A DNA stretch of 64,000 nucleotides from Acidobacteriota bacterium (GCA_020850715.1 JADZED010000027.1:62001-126000), one strand, 5' to 3'; shown: positions 12,184 through 25,431, numbered from the stretch's first letter. Notes: a model not told the origin generated them from the letters alone. Program-made: numbers and translations.

Positions 12184-12473
12184 TCCGTCCCGTCGCCGGC
12201 GGAGTCGTCCTCTCCGTGCGCGTCGTCCCCCGGGCCCGCAGGGCCGCCCTTGGCGGCATCCGGGACGGCGCGCTCGTGGTCCGCGTCCCGGCGCCGCCGG
12301 TGGATGGCGCGGCCAACGACGCGCTCGTCTCCTTCCTCGCAGAGACGCTCGACATCCCGCGATCGGCCGTCGCGATCCAGCGGGGCGAGCGCGGCCGGGT
12401 CAAGCGGGTCGCGATCGCCGGCGTCACCGCCGGCGCCGTCCGTGCGGCGCTCAGCGTTCCGGCCGGGCGATGA
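12180..12473 (+). CDS. yggU: DUF167 / YggU-family small protein
   Basis: Small basic protein (97 residues) of the DUF167 (YggU) family, function not established. The family core is visible: LSVRVVPRARR, then LVVRVPAPPVDGAANDALVSFLAETL and a final basic GERGRVKRVAIAG strand. Starts at GTG in a four-base overlap with divIVA, so expression is coupled. Its 3' end overlaps by 23 bases the convergent gene ending at 12451. Confidence 0.88.
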   Translation: MIRPVAGGVVLSVRVVPRARRAALGGIRDGALVVRVPAPPVDGAANDALVSFLAETLDIPRSAVAIQRGERGRVKRVAIAGVTAGAVRAALSVPAGR

Positions 12474-12798
12474 CGAACGTGTCGATGTGGAAGGAGAACG
12501 GCCACGGCCGCTCGTAGCCGGGAAACAGCTCGATGGGCGTGGCGAAGCCGCCGTCGACAATCGTGTGGTTCTGGCTGCGCTCGACGGTGAACCCGTCGTC
12601 GGCGAGCGGCACGCCGTACTGGGCGGCGAGCTCGAGAATCCGCACGCGCAGATCCTCCTCCGAACGCTCCGGCCCGAACTGGGTCGTCTGCTGCACCGAG
12701 TCCTTGAACTTGTAGTAGTCCGCGTACGCGGTGCCCAGGCGCCATGTCGCGTTCGCGATCAACCCCGCCAGCACGAGCTTGACGAGCAGTTTGAACAT
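12451..12798 (-). CDS. DUF4845-like single-pass membrane protein
   Basis: Protein of 115 residues: one N-terminal transmembrane helix (about 3-20), then YADYYKFKDSVQQ and a small alpha/beta domain ending in HIDTFVIARPER. This resembles the DUF4845 proteins that follow lepB in many bacteria. The position agrees: its ATG directly follows the lepB stop codon. Function unknown; a role linked to secretion or signal-peptide processing is only suggested by context. The 3' end runs into yggU. Confidence 0.7.
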   Translation of the reverse strand: MFKLLVKLVLAGLIANATWRLGTAYADYYKFKDSVQQTTQFGPERSEEDLRVRILELAAQYGVPLADDGFTVERSQNHTIVDGGFATPIELFPGYERPWPFSFHIDTFVIARPER

Positions 12799-13500
12799 CT
12801 ATCGAATCGGGCGGAACATGCGGTCCCAGCGGGTGCGCGTGAAGAAGTGGACGAAGACCGACGCGAGGCGCTGCACGGTCGCGACCGCGCCCGCCTCTTC
12901 GTAGTCCTCGCGCCCGGCCTCGTAGGACCAGTAGATGAGCAGCGCCTTCCCCTTGATGTTCTCCCGCGGCAGGAAGCCCCAGTAGCGGCTGTCTTCCGAG
13001 TTGTCGCGGTTGTCGCCCATGACGAAGTATTCACCGGGCGGCACCGTGACCGGGCCATAGCGCTCGCGGACGTCGAACGACGTGGTCTCGTGGACGCCGG
13101 GCGGGCCGGCGGGCGCGTCGATGTAGTGCACGAAGGGTTCGTCCAGCATCCTGCCGTCGATGTAGACCTTCTTGTCGCGCACCTCGACCGTCTCGCCGGG
13201 AAGGCCGATGACCCGCTTGATGAAATCCCGCTCCGGCTGCTCCGGGTACTTGAACACGACGACGTCGTCGCGCTCGACGTCTCCGAGCGGCAGCAGCGCC
13301 CGCTCCAGCGCGGTGGCCGAGGGGTCGAACACGAACTTGTTGACCAGCAGGTGATCGCCGATGAGGAGGTTCTCCTCCATCGAGCCGGTCGGAATCTTGA
13401 ACGCCTGCACGATGAACGTGCGGATGAACAGCGCCAGGATCACGGCGATGACGATCGACTCGAAGTACTCGCGAGCCGTCGATTTGGCGAAGTCGGCCAC
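12799..13500 (-). CDS. lepB: Signal peptidase I
   Basis: Membrane-bound serine/lysine protease (233 residues) that removes signal peptides from Sec and Tat substrates. A single N-terminal membrane anchor (about 14-32) leads into the catalytic serine box IPTGSMEENLL with S40. The general-base lysine is K95 in DFIKRVIGLPGE, and MGDNRDNSEDSRYWGF is the conserved box E. Start GTG lies one base after the lepA stop. Between serine and lysine boxes the spacing is normal for the Gram-negative type; the C-terminal 40 residues beyond the core are basic and unassigned. Confidence 0.96.
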   Translation of the reverse strand: MADFAKSTAREYFESIVIAVILALFIRTFIVQAFKIPTGSMEENLLIGDHLLVNKFVFDPSATALERALLPLGDVERDDVVVFKYPEQPERDFIKRVIGLPGETVEVRDKKVYIDGRMLDEPFVHYIDAPAGPPGVHETTSFDVRERYGPVTVPPGEYFVMGDNRDNSEDSRYWGFLPRENIKGKALLIYWSYEAGREDYEEAGAVATVQRLASVFVHFFTRTRWDRMFRPIR

Positions 13501-13501
13501 C

Positions 13502-15313
<1,812 letters not shown>

Positions 15314-15562
15314 TCAGGGTGCCGGGTGCCAGGGTGCGGCGCGCCGCGCCGCTGGCGACCCCTATTATGACGTAGGCGCGCTCGACCGCTTCGGACCCTC
15401 GGCGATGGCGAGCCCCCGGCGTCGACCAGGGTCCCGGCGTTCGGCACGGTGTCCGGAGGTCGGCCGTGCCTCGGCTTGCGATACGGGCGATGGCCCTCGC
15501 ACGAGGGCAACCGCGCGGCGCCTCCGAATGCGAGGCGGGCGCCGCGCCGGCCGGAGGCGCCG
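15314..15562. other. Intergenic region lepA / citrate synthase with hairpins
   Basis: No gene seen. It holds the probable lepA -10 (CATAAT, minus, 15364-15369), a tight hairpin GCCCTC-GCAC-GAGGGC (15493-15508), and a 10-base inverted repeat GGCGCCTCCG (15517-15526 with 15552-15561) whose far arm ends two bases from the citrate synthase stop codon. The latter may end citrate synthase transcription, but there is no U tract. Confidence 0.4.
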
Positions 15563-16735
15563 CTATCGCACGTCCAGCGGCGTATAGGTCTGCGGGTACG
15601 CCGGACCGACGTAATCGGCCCGCGGCCGGATCAGACGGTTGTTCGCGTACTGCTCGAGCACGTGCGCCGTCCACCCGGAGACGCGGCTCACGGCAAAGAT
15701 CGGCGTGAAGAGCGCGATCGGAATCCCGAGCGCGTGGTAGGTCGACGCCGAGTAGAAATCGACGTTCGGGTTCAGCTTCTTCTCCGCCTTCACGATCGCC
15801 TCGATGCGCTGCGACATCTCGAACCAGGCCGGCTGACCCGACCGCTGGCCGAGATCGCGCGACATCTGCCGCAGGTGCGTCGCCCGCGGATCCTCGGTTC
15901 GATAGACACGGTGGCCGAAGCCGGGGATCTTCTCCTTGCGCGCCAGCTTCGCGCGCACGGCCTCTTCGACGCGCTCTGGCGGCGCCGACGCGCCGATCTC
16001 CAGCAGCATCCGCATCACGTCGGCGTTGGCGCCGCCGTGCAACGGCCCCTTGAGGGTGGCAATCCCGGCGACAATCGCGGAGTGGATGTCGGTGAGCGTT
16101 GCCGCCGCCACTCGCGCCGCGAACGTCGACGCGTTCAGCTCGTGGTCGGCATGGAGCACCAGGGCGACATCGAACGCGCGCGTCGCCAGCGCGCTCGGCC
16201 GCTCGCCCGTCAGCATGTAGAGGAAGTTCGCGGCGTGTCCGAGCACCGGGTCCGGCTGGAGCGGGCCGCCGCCGGCCTCGAGGCGACCCAGCGTCGCCAC
16301 CAGCGACGCGACCTGCGACACGAGGCGGATCGCCTTGCGATGGTTGGCCTGGGGCGACTGGTCCGCCGCGTCGGGATCGTAGTGCGCCAGCGCCGAGGTG
16401 AGCGTTCGCAGCGCGTCCATGCCGTCGGTCCGCGTCGTCCCGGAGCCCGATGCCGGCTGCGCGGCCGGCAGCGACCGCATCAGGCGCAGCACCGCCTCGG
16501 GCAGCGGCCGCGCCTCGATGAGCTGCGACTGCAGATCGCCGAGTTCGCGGCGCGTCGGCAGTCGCCGGTGCCACAACAGGTAGCAGACCTCTTCGAAGGT
16601 CGCATGGCGCGCGAGCTCGTGGATGTCGTATCCGCAGTACGCCAGGACGCCGCGCTCGCCGTCGAGATAACAAATCGCCGAGGAGGTCGCGACGGTTTCT
16701 TCGAGTCCGGCTTTCGGCTTCGCGTCCGTCGTCAT
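15563..16735 (-). CDS. gltA: Citrate synthase
   Basis: Condenses acetyl-CoA and oxaloacetate at entry to the TCA cycle; 390 residues. Catalytic histidines lie in LHADHELNAST and KGPLHGGANADVM, the aspartate in LNPNVDFYSA, and IPGFGHRVYRTEDPRA is the conserved active-site stretch. The short form without an N-terminal regulatory extension matches the dimeric type; 2-methylcitrate synthase cannot be excluded, but no prpB/prpD genes are nearby. The ATG at 16735 was chosen because similarity begins at MTTDAK and a TATGGT hexamer sits eight bases upstream. Monocistronic by context. Confidence 0.93.
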   Translation of the reverse strand: MTTDAKPKAGLEETVATSSAICYLDGERGVLAYCGYDIHELARHATFEEVCYLLWHRRLPTRRELGDLQSQLIEARPLPEAVLRLMRSLPAAQPASGSGTTRTDGMDALRTLTSALAHYDPDAADQSPQANHRKAIRLVSQVASLVATLGRLEAGGGPLQPDPVLGHAANFLYMLTGERPSALATRAFDVALVLHADHELNASTFAARVAAATLTDIHSAIVAGIATLKGPLHGGANADVMRMLLEIGASAPPERVEEAVRAKLARKEKIPGFGHRVYRTEDPRATHLRQMSRDLGQRSGQPAWFEMSQRIEAIVKAEKKLNPNVDFYSASTYHALGIPIALFTPIFAVSRVSGWTAHVLEQYANNRLIRPRADYVGPAYPQTYTPLDVR

Positions 16736-16743
16736 AGCCCTAA

Positions 16744-16749
16744 ACCATA
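16744..16749 (-). promoter_or_regulatory. gltA: Citrate synthase -10 element TATGGT
   Basis: TATGGT on the minus strand, eight bases before the ATG at 16735, implying a leaderless transcript. The rest of the stretch to 17014 (about 265 bases) is GC-rich sequence in which I see no gene or clear signal. Confidence 0.45.
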
Positions 16750-17014
16750 CCCGACCCGCCGCCGCCCGAAGATCCGCACCGCGGCGGAGGAATGCTGAAG
16801 CCGGCACCGCGGCCGCGGCCGCGATCGCCGCACCTGCCGGGCGGCCGGCAGCGAAGGGGGGCGGCCCGGCGCACCGGCCGTGGCGACGCCAGAGATCGCG
16901 CCTGCGCTCGCGCAGCCACGGTACCCCAGGCCCGGCCGGCGCCAGCGGGCGATCGCCGCTGGTCCGGCAGAATGGTCTCGGGCGGGACGCGGAGGACCGC
17001 GATCCGCGATCTCG

Positions 17015-18517
17015 TCACGATCCCTGGCGATCCGGCTGCAGACGATGCGCCACCACCGGCTCGCCTGCGCACTGCTGGATGATCGACAGCAGCCCGGTAT
17101 AGAAGAATCCGACCTGGAAGAGCACGAGGAACGGCAGCGTGCCGTAGATCCGATTGGCGAGGGCGTAGAAGACGATGGAGGTGAAGTAGAGGCCGAGCGC
17201 CAGCTCCACGAACGGCTGCACGGCGACCGACTGGCGGTACTTCTTGCCCGCCCACTCGTCGGCGTACGCCTCGATGCGGTATTTCGGGGTGCGTGCGAAC
17301 TCGCTCGTCCGGCCGAACAGCGCCTCGAGCACGGCGCGCGCGTTGTTCACCGACAGGCCGATGCCGACCGCCATCAGGAGCGGCACGTACCGGATGCGCG
17401 CGCGCCAGTTGCGGTGCACCTCGCGCTGGCACACCGTGTAGAAGGTGCAGAACGAGAAGGTCGCCGCGAAGAACAGCGGGATGTCGACCAGCAGCATCGC
17501 GTACCAGCCCATGTTGTAGCGGATCACCATGGACGGGAACATGAGAACCGACAGCAGGCACATCAGGATGTAGTTGAAGTTCGCCGTCAGGTGGAAGAAC
17601 GCCTCGGCCTTCACGGCGAACGGCAGGTTCGACCGCAGAATCTGCGGCAGGAGCTTGCGGCACGTCTGGATCGACCCCTTGGCCCATCGGTGCTGCTGCG
17701 ACTTGAAGGCGTTCATCTCCACCGGCACTTCGGCCGGCGCGACGAGATCGGGGACGAACACGAAGCGCCAGCCGCGCAGCTGCGCACGGTAGCTCAGATC
17801 GAGATCCTCGGTGAGCGTGTCGTGCTGCCAGCCGCCGGCCTCTTCTATCGCCAAACGCCGCCAGACGCCCGCCGTGCCGTTGAAGTTGAAGAAGCGGCCG
17901 CTCCGGTGCCGCGCGCCGTGCTCGAGGACGAAGTGGCCGTCGAGCAGGATCGCCTGGATCCGCGTCAGCAGCGAATAGTCGGCGTTGATGTGCTCCCATC
18001 GCGCCTGCACCAGGCCGACGCGCGGATCGCTGAAGTGCGGCATCAGCCGCCGCAGGAAGTCGGGCGCCGGAATGAAGTCGGCGTCGAAGATCCCGACGAA
18101 CTCGCCGCGCGCGGCGCGCAGCCCCTCCTCCAGCGCACCCGCCTTGAAGCCGCGGCGATCCCGCCGGTGGATGTACTTGATGTCGATCCCCTGCTCGGCC
18201 CAGCGCTGCACGGCGAGACTCGCGATGCTCCGCGTCTCGTCGGTCGAGTCGTCCAGCACCTGGATCTCGAACCGATCGTGCGGGTAGTCGATGCGGCAGA
18301 CGGCGTCGATCAGCCGATCGGCGACGTACATCTCGTTGAACAGCGGCAGCTGGATCGTGACCGTCGGCAGCGGATCGGGCGGCGGACCCGGCGGGGGCGC
18401 GCTGCCGCGGTTCGACAGGTACAAGTAGACCAGGTAGTAGCGGTGCCAGCCGTAAACGGCGAGAATGATGAGGACGACGAAATAGGCGCCGAGCGTCAGC
18501 GATTCAGCGAACGTCAT
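17015..18517 (-). CDS. Processive GT2 glycosyltransferase (cellulose/mannan synthase-like)
   Basis: Membrane glycosyltransferase of 500 residues that should extend a beta-linked polysaccharide from a nucleotide sugar. An N-terminal membrane helix (about 8-30) and a proline-rich linker lead to a GT-A domain with VLDDSTDET (88-94), DAD (145-147), TED (236-238) and QQHRW (274-278), the D,D,D,QxxRW signature of processive synthases. Four or five transmembrane helices follow (about 300-480). Similarity of the core resembles CslA-like glucomannan synthases more than BcsA, and no PilZ domain is seen. ATG start. It is alone on its strand, divergent from larB; product sugar unknown. Confidence 0.85.
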   Translation of the reverse strand: MTFAESLTLGAYFVVLIILAVYGWHRYYLVYLYLSNRGSAPPPGPPPDPLPTVTIQLPLFNEMYVADRLIDAVCRIDYPHDRFEIQVLDDSTDETRSIASLAVQRWAEQGIDIKYIHRRDRRGFKAGALEEGLRAARGEFVGIFDADFIPAPDFLRRLMPHFSDPRVGLVQARWEHINADYSLLTRIQAILLDGHFVLEHGARHRSGRFFNFNGTAGVWRRLAIEEAGGWQHDTLTEDLDLSYRAQLRGWRFVFVPDLVAPAEVPVEMNAFKSQQHRWAKGSIQTCRKLLPQILRSNLPFAVKAEAFFHLTANFNYILMCLLSVLMFPSMVIRYNMGWYAMLLVDIPLFFAATFSFCTFYTVCQREVHRNWRARIRYVPLLMAVGIGLSVNNARAVLEALFGRTSEFARTPKYRIEAYADEWAGKKYRQSVAVQPFVELALGLYFTSIVFYALANRIYGTLPFLVLFQVGFFYTGLLSIIQQCAGEPVVAHRLQPDRQGS

Positions 18518-18574
18518 GAGTCGATCGCGGCGAAAGAGTCAACCAGTTACTTTACCGTCAATCAGCTCAGCCCG

Positions 18575-19333
18575 ATGAATCCGACGGAGCTCCGGACCCT
18601 CCTGGACCGCCTGGCAACGGGCGATGTGACCATCGACGACGCGCACCGGGAGGTGCTCGAGGGATTTCGTGCGAGGCCATACGGAGACCTGGGGTTCGCG
18701 CGCGTCGATCATCATCGTTCGTTCCGCCAGGGCTTCCCGGAGGTCATCCTCGGCTTAGGCAAAACTCCTGCCCAGATCGCCGGCATTGCGGCCGAGGTGG
18801 TCCGGCACGGCTCGACCCTTCTGGTTACACGCGCGACCCCCGACGCCTACGCCGCCGTCCGCGAGGCCGTGCCCGCGGCGACGTATCATCCCGATGCAGC
18901 GATCATCACCTTTCGCCAGCAGGACGTGAGCCCGGGCAAGGGGTGCATTGTCGTGGCCGCGGCGGGGACGTCCGACCTGCCGGTCGCCGAAGAGGCCGCC
19001 GTGACCGCCGAAGTGATGGGAAACGAGGTCGTGCGCCTGTACGACGTGGGGGTGGCCGGCCTCCATCGTCTATTGGACGAACGCGCCCGGCTCTCGGCCG
19101 CGAGGGTGGTCATCGTCGTTGCCGGCATGGAAGGCGCGCTGCCGTCGGTCGTCGCGGGGCTGATCAACGCGCCGGTGATCGCCGTGCCAACCAGCGTCGG
19201 CTACGGCGCGAGCTTCTCGGGTCTGGCCGCACTCCTCGGCATGCTCAACAGCTGCGCGTCGGGCGTCTCGGTCGTCAACATCGACAATGGCTTCGGCGCG
19301 GCGAATGTCGCGTCGCTGATCAATCATCTGTAG
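18575..19333 (+). CDS. larB: Nickel-pincer cofactor biosynthesis protein LarB
   Basis: AIR-carboxylase-like enzyme (252 residues) that carboxylates and hydrolyses nicotinate adenine dinucleotide, the first step to the nickel-pincer nucleotide. The C-terminal half is PurE-like: GTSDLPVAEEAAVTAEVMGN, YDVGVAGLHRLL, VVAGMEGALPSVVAGLI, VGYGASFSGLAALLGML. The N-terminal part carries the LarB-specific helical region and FPEVILGLGKTPAQI. ATG start without a clear Shine-Dalgarno. The partners larC and larE and lactate racemase larA are not in this window, so they must lie elsewhere or be missing. Confidence 0.9.
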   Translation: MNPTELRTLLDRLATGDVTIDDAHREVLEGFRARPYGDLGFARVDHHRSFRQGFPEVILGLGKTPAQIAGIAAEVVRHGSTLLVTRATPDAYAAVREAVPAATYHPDAAIITFRQQDVSPGKGCIVVAAAGTSDLPVAEEAAVTAEVMGNEVVRLYDVGVAGLHRLLDERARLSAARVVIVVAGMEGALPSVVAGLINAPVIAVPTSVGYGASFSGLAALLGMLNSCASGVSVVNIDNGFGAANVASLINHL

Positions 19334-19456
19334 GGCGGGGCCGGGATTCGGACCGGGGCTGGGCGCCCCCGGCGGGGGGACTGGAGGACGAAGAGGCTGG
19401 CGTGGGCAGTGGACAGATCGCCCCCACGGGCCCGCCGGCGGCCAGCCCGTGTACGT

Positions 19457-19462
19457 TATACT
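19457..19462 (+). promoter_or_regulatory. Candidate mutS2 operon -10 element TATACT
   Basis: TATACT, with the mutS2 ATG 47 bases downstream. No convincing -35 hexamer. The rest of the larB-mutS2 interval (19334-19509) shows only GC-rich sequence. Confidence 0.45.
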
Positions 19463-19509
19463 TCGAGGTTCCCTGCCTCTTGGTGGCGCATTCCGGGCCT
19501 GTTCAGCCT

Positions 19510-21894
19510 ATGCACCTTGGAGCCCTTCGGGCTCTCGAATTCGATCGGATTGTCGACGAGGTCCGCGCTCTGGCGCTGACATCGATGGGGGCTGAGCGCC
19601 TGGCGCGGCTCGCGCCGGCGACCGACCCGCAAGAAGTCGCCCGGCTGCTCGCCGCGACGACCGAGACGGCCCGCTATCTCGATGCCCGGCACTCGCTGCC
19701 GCTGCACGCCACGAGCGATCTGCCGCAGATCCTTTCGGCGCTGGCGATCGAGGGACGGGCGCTGGACCCGCCCTGGCTCCTCGCGCTCGTGAGCTTTCTC
19801 GAGTCGGTTGACGAATCGCGCGCCGCGATCCGCCGCGCGCCCGGATCGTTCCCGTACCTCGAGGCGGCGACGGCGGCCGCCGCCTCGTTTCGCGTCGAAG
19901 CGGGCCGCGTGCGCGCCCGGATCGATCCGTCGGGCGAGGTCGTCGACGACGCGAGCCCGCAGTTGAAGACGATCCGTGAGCGGCTGCGCAAGCAGCGCAC
20001 GCGGCTGCGGGGAACCCTCGAGTCCTACCTCCGCGGCAGGGAGACCGCCAAGTACCTGCAGGACCAGGTGGTCACCGAGCGCAACGGCCGTTACGTCATT
20101 CTGGTCAAGGCGGAGCATCGCACGTCGATTCCCGGCATCGTCCACGGCGCGTCGGCGAGCGGCGCGAGCCTCTTCCTCGAACCGCTGAGCACGGTCGAGA
20201 TCAACAACGACATCGTCGCGCTCGAGGATCAGGAGGCGCAGGAGGTCCATCGGATCCTGCTCGCCCTGACCGACGAGCTCCGCGGGCGCGCCGCCGATCT
20301 GCGCCGGACGATCGAGGCGGCGACGGAAGTCGACGTGCTGCAGGCGCGCGCGCGCTTCTCGAACGCCGTCGACGGCGTGGAGCCGTCGCTGTCGGACGAC
20401 GGGGCGCTCGAACTGCTGGCGGCGCGGCATCCGCTGCTGAAGGACCCGGTGCCGGTGACGATCCGGATCGTGCCGCCCGCCACGGTCCTGCTCGTCACCG
20501 GCCCGAACACCGGCGGCAAGACGGTCGCGCTGAAGACGGCCGGCCTGCTCGCGCTGATGGCGCAGGCGGGGCTGCGCATTCCCGCCGCCGACGGCTCGCG
20601 CGTGCCGGTCTTCCGCACGCTGTTCGCCGACATCGGCGACGAGCAGTCGATCGAGGCGAGCCTCAGCACCTTCTCGGCGCACATCACCAACATCGCGGCG
20701 ATGGATCGCGCGCTGGCGCCGCCCGCGCTGGTGCTGCTCGACGAGGTGGGCTCGGGCACCGACCCGGTCGAAGGGGGCGCGCTCGGGGTGGCCATCGTCG
20801 ATCACTTCCGACGGCGCGGTGCGACGGTGCTCGCGACGAGCCATTACGACGCGCTGAAGACGTATGCGTCGACCACCGACGGCGTGGCGAGCGCCGCGTT
20901 CGGATTCGACGCCGACACCTTCGCGCCAACCTATCAGCTGCTCTACGGATCGCCCGGCCGCAGCCTCGCGCTCGAGATTGCCGCGCGGCTGGGGCTCGAC
21001 CCCGCGGTGGTCGCTGCGGCGCGCGGCGGCCTGAGCGCGCGCGACGCGCAGATGGCCGAGCAGCTGGCCAGGCTCGATCGCGACATGCGCGCGGTCGAGC
21101 ACGAGCAGCGGCTCGCGGCGCGAGAGCGGGAGACGCTCGCCGCGGGCGACGCGCGCCTGCGCCAGCGCGAGGAGGCGCTGCGCCAGCGGGAGGAGACCTT
21201 CCGCCGGAAGCTCGCCGAGGAACTGGATGCGGAGGTGCGCCGCGCGCGGCGCGAGATCGACGACGTGATCGCGGATCTCAAGGTGAAGAGCGCGGCGATC
21301 GCCAGGGACGCGGCGTCGCGTCCCGCGCCGTCGACCGGCGACACCGGCGCCGTCCGGCTCGACGCGCGCGCCGCGGTCGACGCGATTCTGAGCCGGCACC
21401 AGCAGTCGGCGGACCCGCCGGCCGAAGCGGCCGGACCCGACGCCGGCCGGGCGCCCGATGTCGGCGATCGCGTCGTCATTGGCGGCCTGGGGCTCGAAGC
21501 GACGGTGACCGCCCTGCACGACGGCACCGCGGAACTGGACGTGCGCGGCAAACGGATGCGCGCCTCGCTGCGCGACATGCGGGTCGTCGCCAGCGCGCCC
21601 GCACGGGCGAGCGTCAACGTGCACGTGGACCTGCAGCCGCGCGAGGCCGCCTCCGCCGACCTGAACGTGATCGGCTGCTCGGTGGACGAGGCGATCGCGC
21701 GCGCAGAGCGGTTCCTGGACCAGTCGCTGCTGGCCGATCAGCGCGTGTTCCGCGTGATTCACGGCTTCGGCACCGGGCAGCTCAGGCGTGCGCTCACCGG
21801 CTTCTTCCAGCAGCACCCGCTGGTGGCGAGGCTGGCCGCCGCGCCGCCCGATCAGGGCGGCGGTGGGGTCACCGTCGTGGAGCTGAAGGACTGA
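19510..21894 (+). CDS. mutS2: MutS2 endonuclease/ATPase
   Basis: MutS2-family protein (794 residues), lacking the mismatch-recognition domains of MutS; the family suppresses recombination and, in Bacillus, helps rescue collided ribosomes. Core and clamp helices (about 1-300) precede the ABC ATPase with Walker A GPNTGGKT (331-338), the STFSAHITNI signature region and Walker B LLDEVGSGTDPVEG (about 409-422). A KOW-like segment (about 655-690) and a C-terminal Smr domain (about 715-794) follow. In the Smr domain HGFGTGQLR matches the HGxGxG motif, but the usual LDLRG/LDLHG is DLNVIG, so nuclease activity is uncertain. First gene of mutS2-dnaG-rpoD. Confidence 0.94.
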   Translation: MHLGALRALEFDRIVDEVRALALTSMGAERLARLAPATDPQEVARLLAATTETARYLDARHSLPLHATSDLPQILSALAIEGRALDPPWLLALVSFLESVDESRAAIRRAPGSFPYLEAATAAAASFRVEAGRVRARIDPSGEVVDDASPQLKTIRERLRKQRTRLRGTLESYLRGRETAKYLQDQVVTERNGRYVILVKAEHRTSIPGIVHGASASGASLFLEPLSTVEINNDIVALEDQEAQEVHRILLALTDELRGRAADLRRTIEAATEVDVLQARARFSNAVDGVEPSLSDDGALELLAARHPLLKDPVPVTIRIVPPATVLLVTGPNTGGKTVALKTAGLLALMAQAGLRIPAADGSRVPVFRTLFADIGDEQSIEASLSTFSAHITNIAAMDRALAPPALVLLDEVGSGTDPVEGGALGVAIVDHFRRRGATVLATSHYDALKTYASTTDGVASAAFGFDADTFAPTYQLLYGSPGRSLALEIAARLGLDPAVVAAARGGLSARDAQMAEQLARLDRDMRAVEHEQRLAARERETLAAGDARLRQREEALRQREETFRRKLAEELDAEVRRARREIDDVIADLKVKSAAIARDAASRPAPSTGDTGAVRLDARAAVDAILSRHQQSADPPAEAAGPDAGRAPDVGDRVVIGGLGLEATVTALHDGTAELDVRGKRMRASLRDMRVVASAPARASVNVHVDLQPREAASADLNVIGCSVDEAIARAERFLDQSLLADQRVFRVIHGFGTGQLRRALTGFFQQHPLVARLAAAPPDQGGGGVTVVELKD

Positions 21895-21895
21895 C

Positions 21896-23664
21896 GTGGC
21901 GCGGTTCCCGCAGACCTTTCTGGACGACCTCCGCCTCCAGGCGAACATCGTGCAGGTCGTGCAGGAGTACGTCCCGCTGAGGCGCGCGGGGACGACGTAC
22001 AAAGGGCTCTGTCCGTTTCATTCCGAGAAGACGCCGTCGTTCCACGTCAACCCGGACAAGGGGTTCTTCCACTGCTTCGGATGCGGCGTCGGCGGAGACG
22101 TCTTCAAGTTCCTCGAGCTGCACGAGAAGGTCGGTTTCCTGGACGCCGTGCGGATGCTGGCGCAGAGGTTCGGCCTCGCCCTGCCGGAGCTTGCCGAGAC
22201 CGAGGGCGACGAGGCCCGGCACGACGCGGCGCTGAGGGAGACGCTGCTCAAGATCCACGAGCTGGCGGCTGCCTGGTTCGCCGAACAGCTGGCCTCGCCG
22301 GCCGGCTCCCGCGCGCGCCAGCAACTGGCCGCCCGCGGCGTCGCGCCCAAGACCATCCAGCAGCTCGGACTCGGCTACGCGCCGCCGTCGCGCGAGGGGC
22401 TTGGGCTGCGACTGGCCGCGCACGGTTTCGAGCGGGGGATCCTGCTGCGCAGCGGCCTCGTCGTGGAGCGCGAGAACCGACAGGTCGTCGATCGCTTCCG
22501 CAACCGGCTGATGATTCCGATCGCGCGCGATACCGGCTCGGTCATCGCCTTCGGCGGGCGCCAGATGGACGCGGACCAGGGCGGACCGAAGTACCTGAAT
22601 TCGCCGGAGACGCCGATCTACTCCAAGGGCCGCACCCTGTATGGGCTGAACCTCACACGGCAGGAGATCAGGACGCGCGGCTACGCGGTGCTGGTCGAGG
22701 GCTACTTCGATTTCGCCCAGGTCTTCCAGTCCGGCGCCGCGCCGGTCGTCGCTTCCTGCGGCACGGCGCTCACCGCCCATCAGGCGCAGCTGCTCCGGCG
22801 GTTCACGGCCAAAGTCGTGCTGAGCTACGACCCCGACGCCGCCGGCGAGGGGGCGGCCGCGCGATCCTGCGAGCTGCTGGTCGCCGAAGGGTTCGACGTC
22901 AACGTGGTCATGCTGGACAAAGGCGAAGACCCCGATACCTTCATCAGGCAGAAGGGGGCGGACGGCTATCGCGACCGGCTGCGCACGTCGCGCCCGTATC
23001 TGGAGTATCTGCTGGACCAGGCGGCCTCCGGCCTCGATTTCGGGCACGACGAGCAGCGGCGGCAGTTCCTCGGCCGGATGCTCGCCGTCGCCGGCCGGAT
23101 TCCCGACGCCGCGGCGCGCGACCAGTTCGCGGACCGGATTGCGCACAAGGCCAGGATTACAGAAGACGTGGTGCGGGCGGAAATCCGCAAGGCGGCGTTC
23201 GAGCGGCGGCCGGCGGAGGCGATCCGGGCGCTCTCCGGGTCGGGACAGATGCGGCAGGCCGAAAAAGGGCTGATTTGGGGCCTCGTGCACGATACCGACG
23301 CCGCCCGGGCGGCGCTCGCGGAGCTCGAGGATCAAGACCTCGAGACGCTCGCCGCGCGCGAGATCCTCCTGGTGGCGCGGAGCCTGCACGCCGAGCCGGC
23401 GGAGCGATTACCGTCGACGCTGTTGCAGCGTCTAAGTACCATGAACGCCCAACTGGTGACGAGTATCGCTGCCCAGACCGCGCCGCCGGCCTCTGCCCGG
23501 GACAATGCGTTTGCCATCCAGAAGATGAGGTGGGAACGGGACCGCGCCGCCCTCCAGCGCGAGATCGACCGGCTCCAGCAGCTGGGGGCCGGCCAGTACG
23601 GGCGCGAGATTGACGCGCTCTGGCAGAAGAAGAAAGATCTAATGCACCGAATCGAGGGGTTGCC

Positions 23665-23668
<4 letters not shown>
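21896..23668 (+). CDS. dnaG: DNA primase
   Basis: Synthesises RNA primers at the replication fork with DnaB; 590 residues. The N-terminal CHC2 zinc finger uses C39, H42, C60 and C63 (CPFH...FHCFGC). The catalytic core holds [18 protein letters not shown] and the TOPRIM motifs VLVEGYFDF (EGYFD in place of the commoner EGYMD) and [15 protein letters not shown]. The C-terminal DnaB-interaction region (about 440-590) is helical and divergent. GTG start one base after the mutS2 stop. The last four bases overlap the rpoD TTG start. Confidence 0.97.

Positions 23669-25431
<1,763 letters not shown>

Noticed and set aside
16736-17014. GC-rich interval between citrate synthase and the GT2 gene as a hidden gene
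   Set aside because: Short plus-strand frames there are Arg/Pro-rich with no start signal or similarity.
19520-19534. GAGCCC-TTC-GGGCTC hairpin at the start of mutS2
   Set aside because: Lies within codons 4-9 and can be explained by coding bias; no other sign of regulation.
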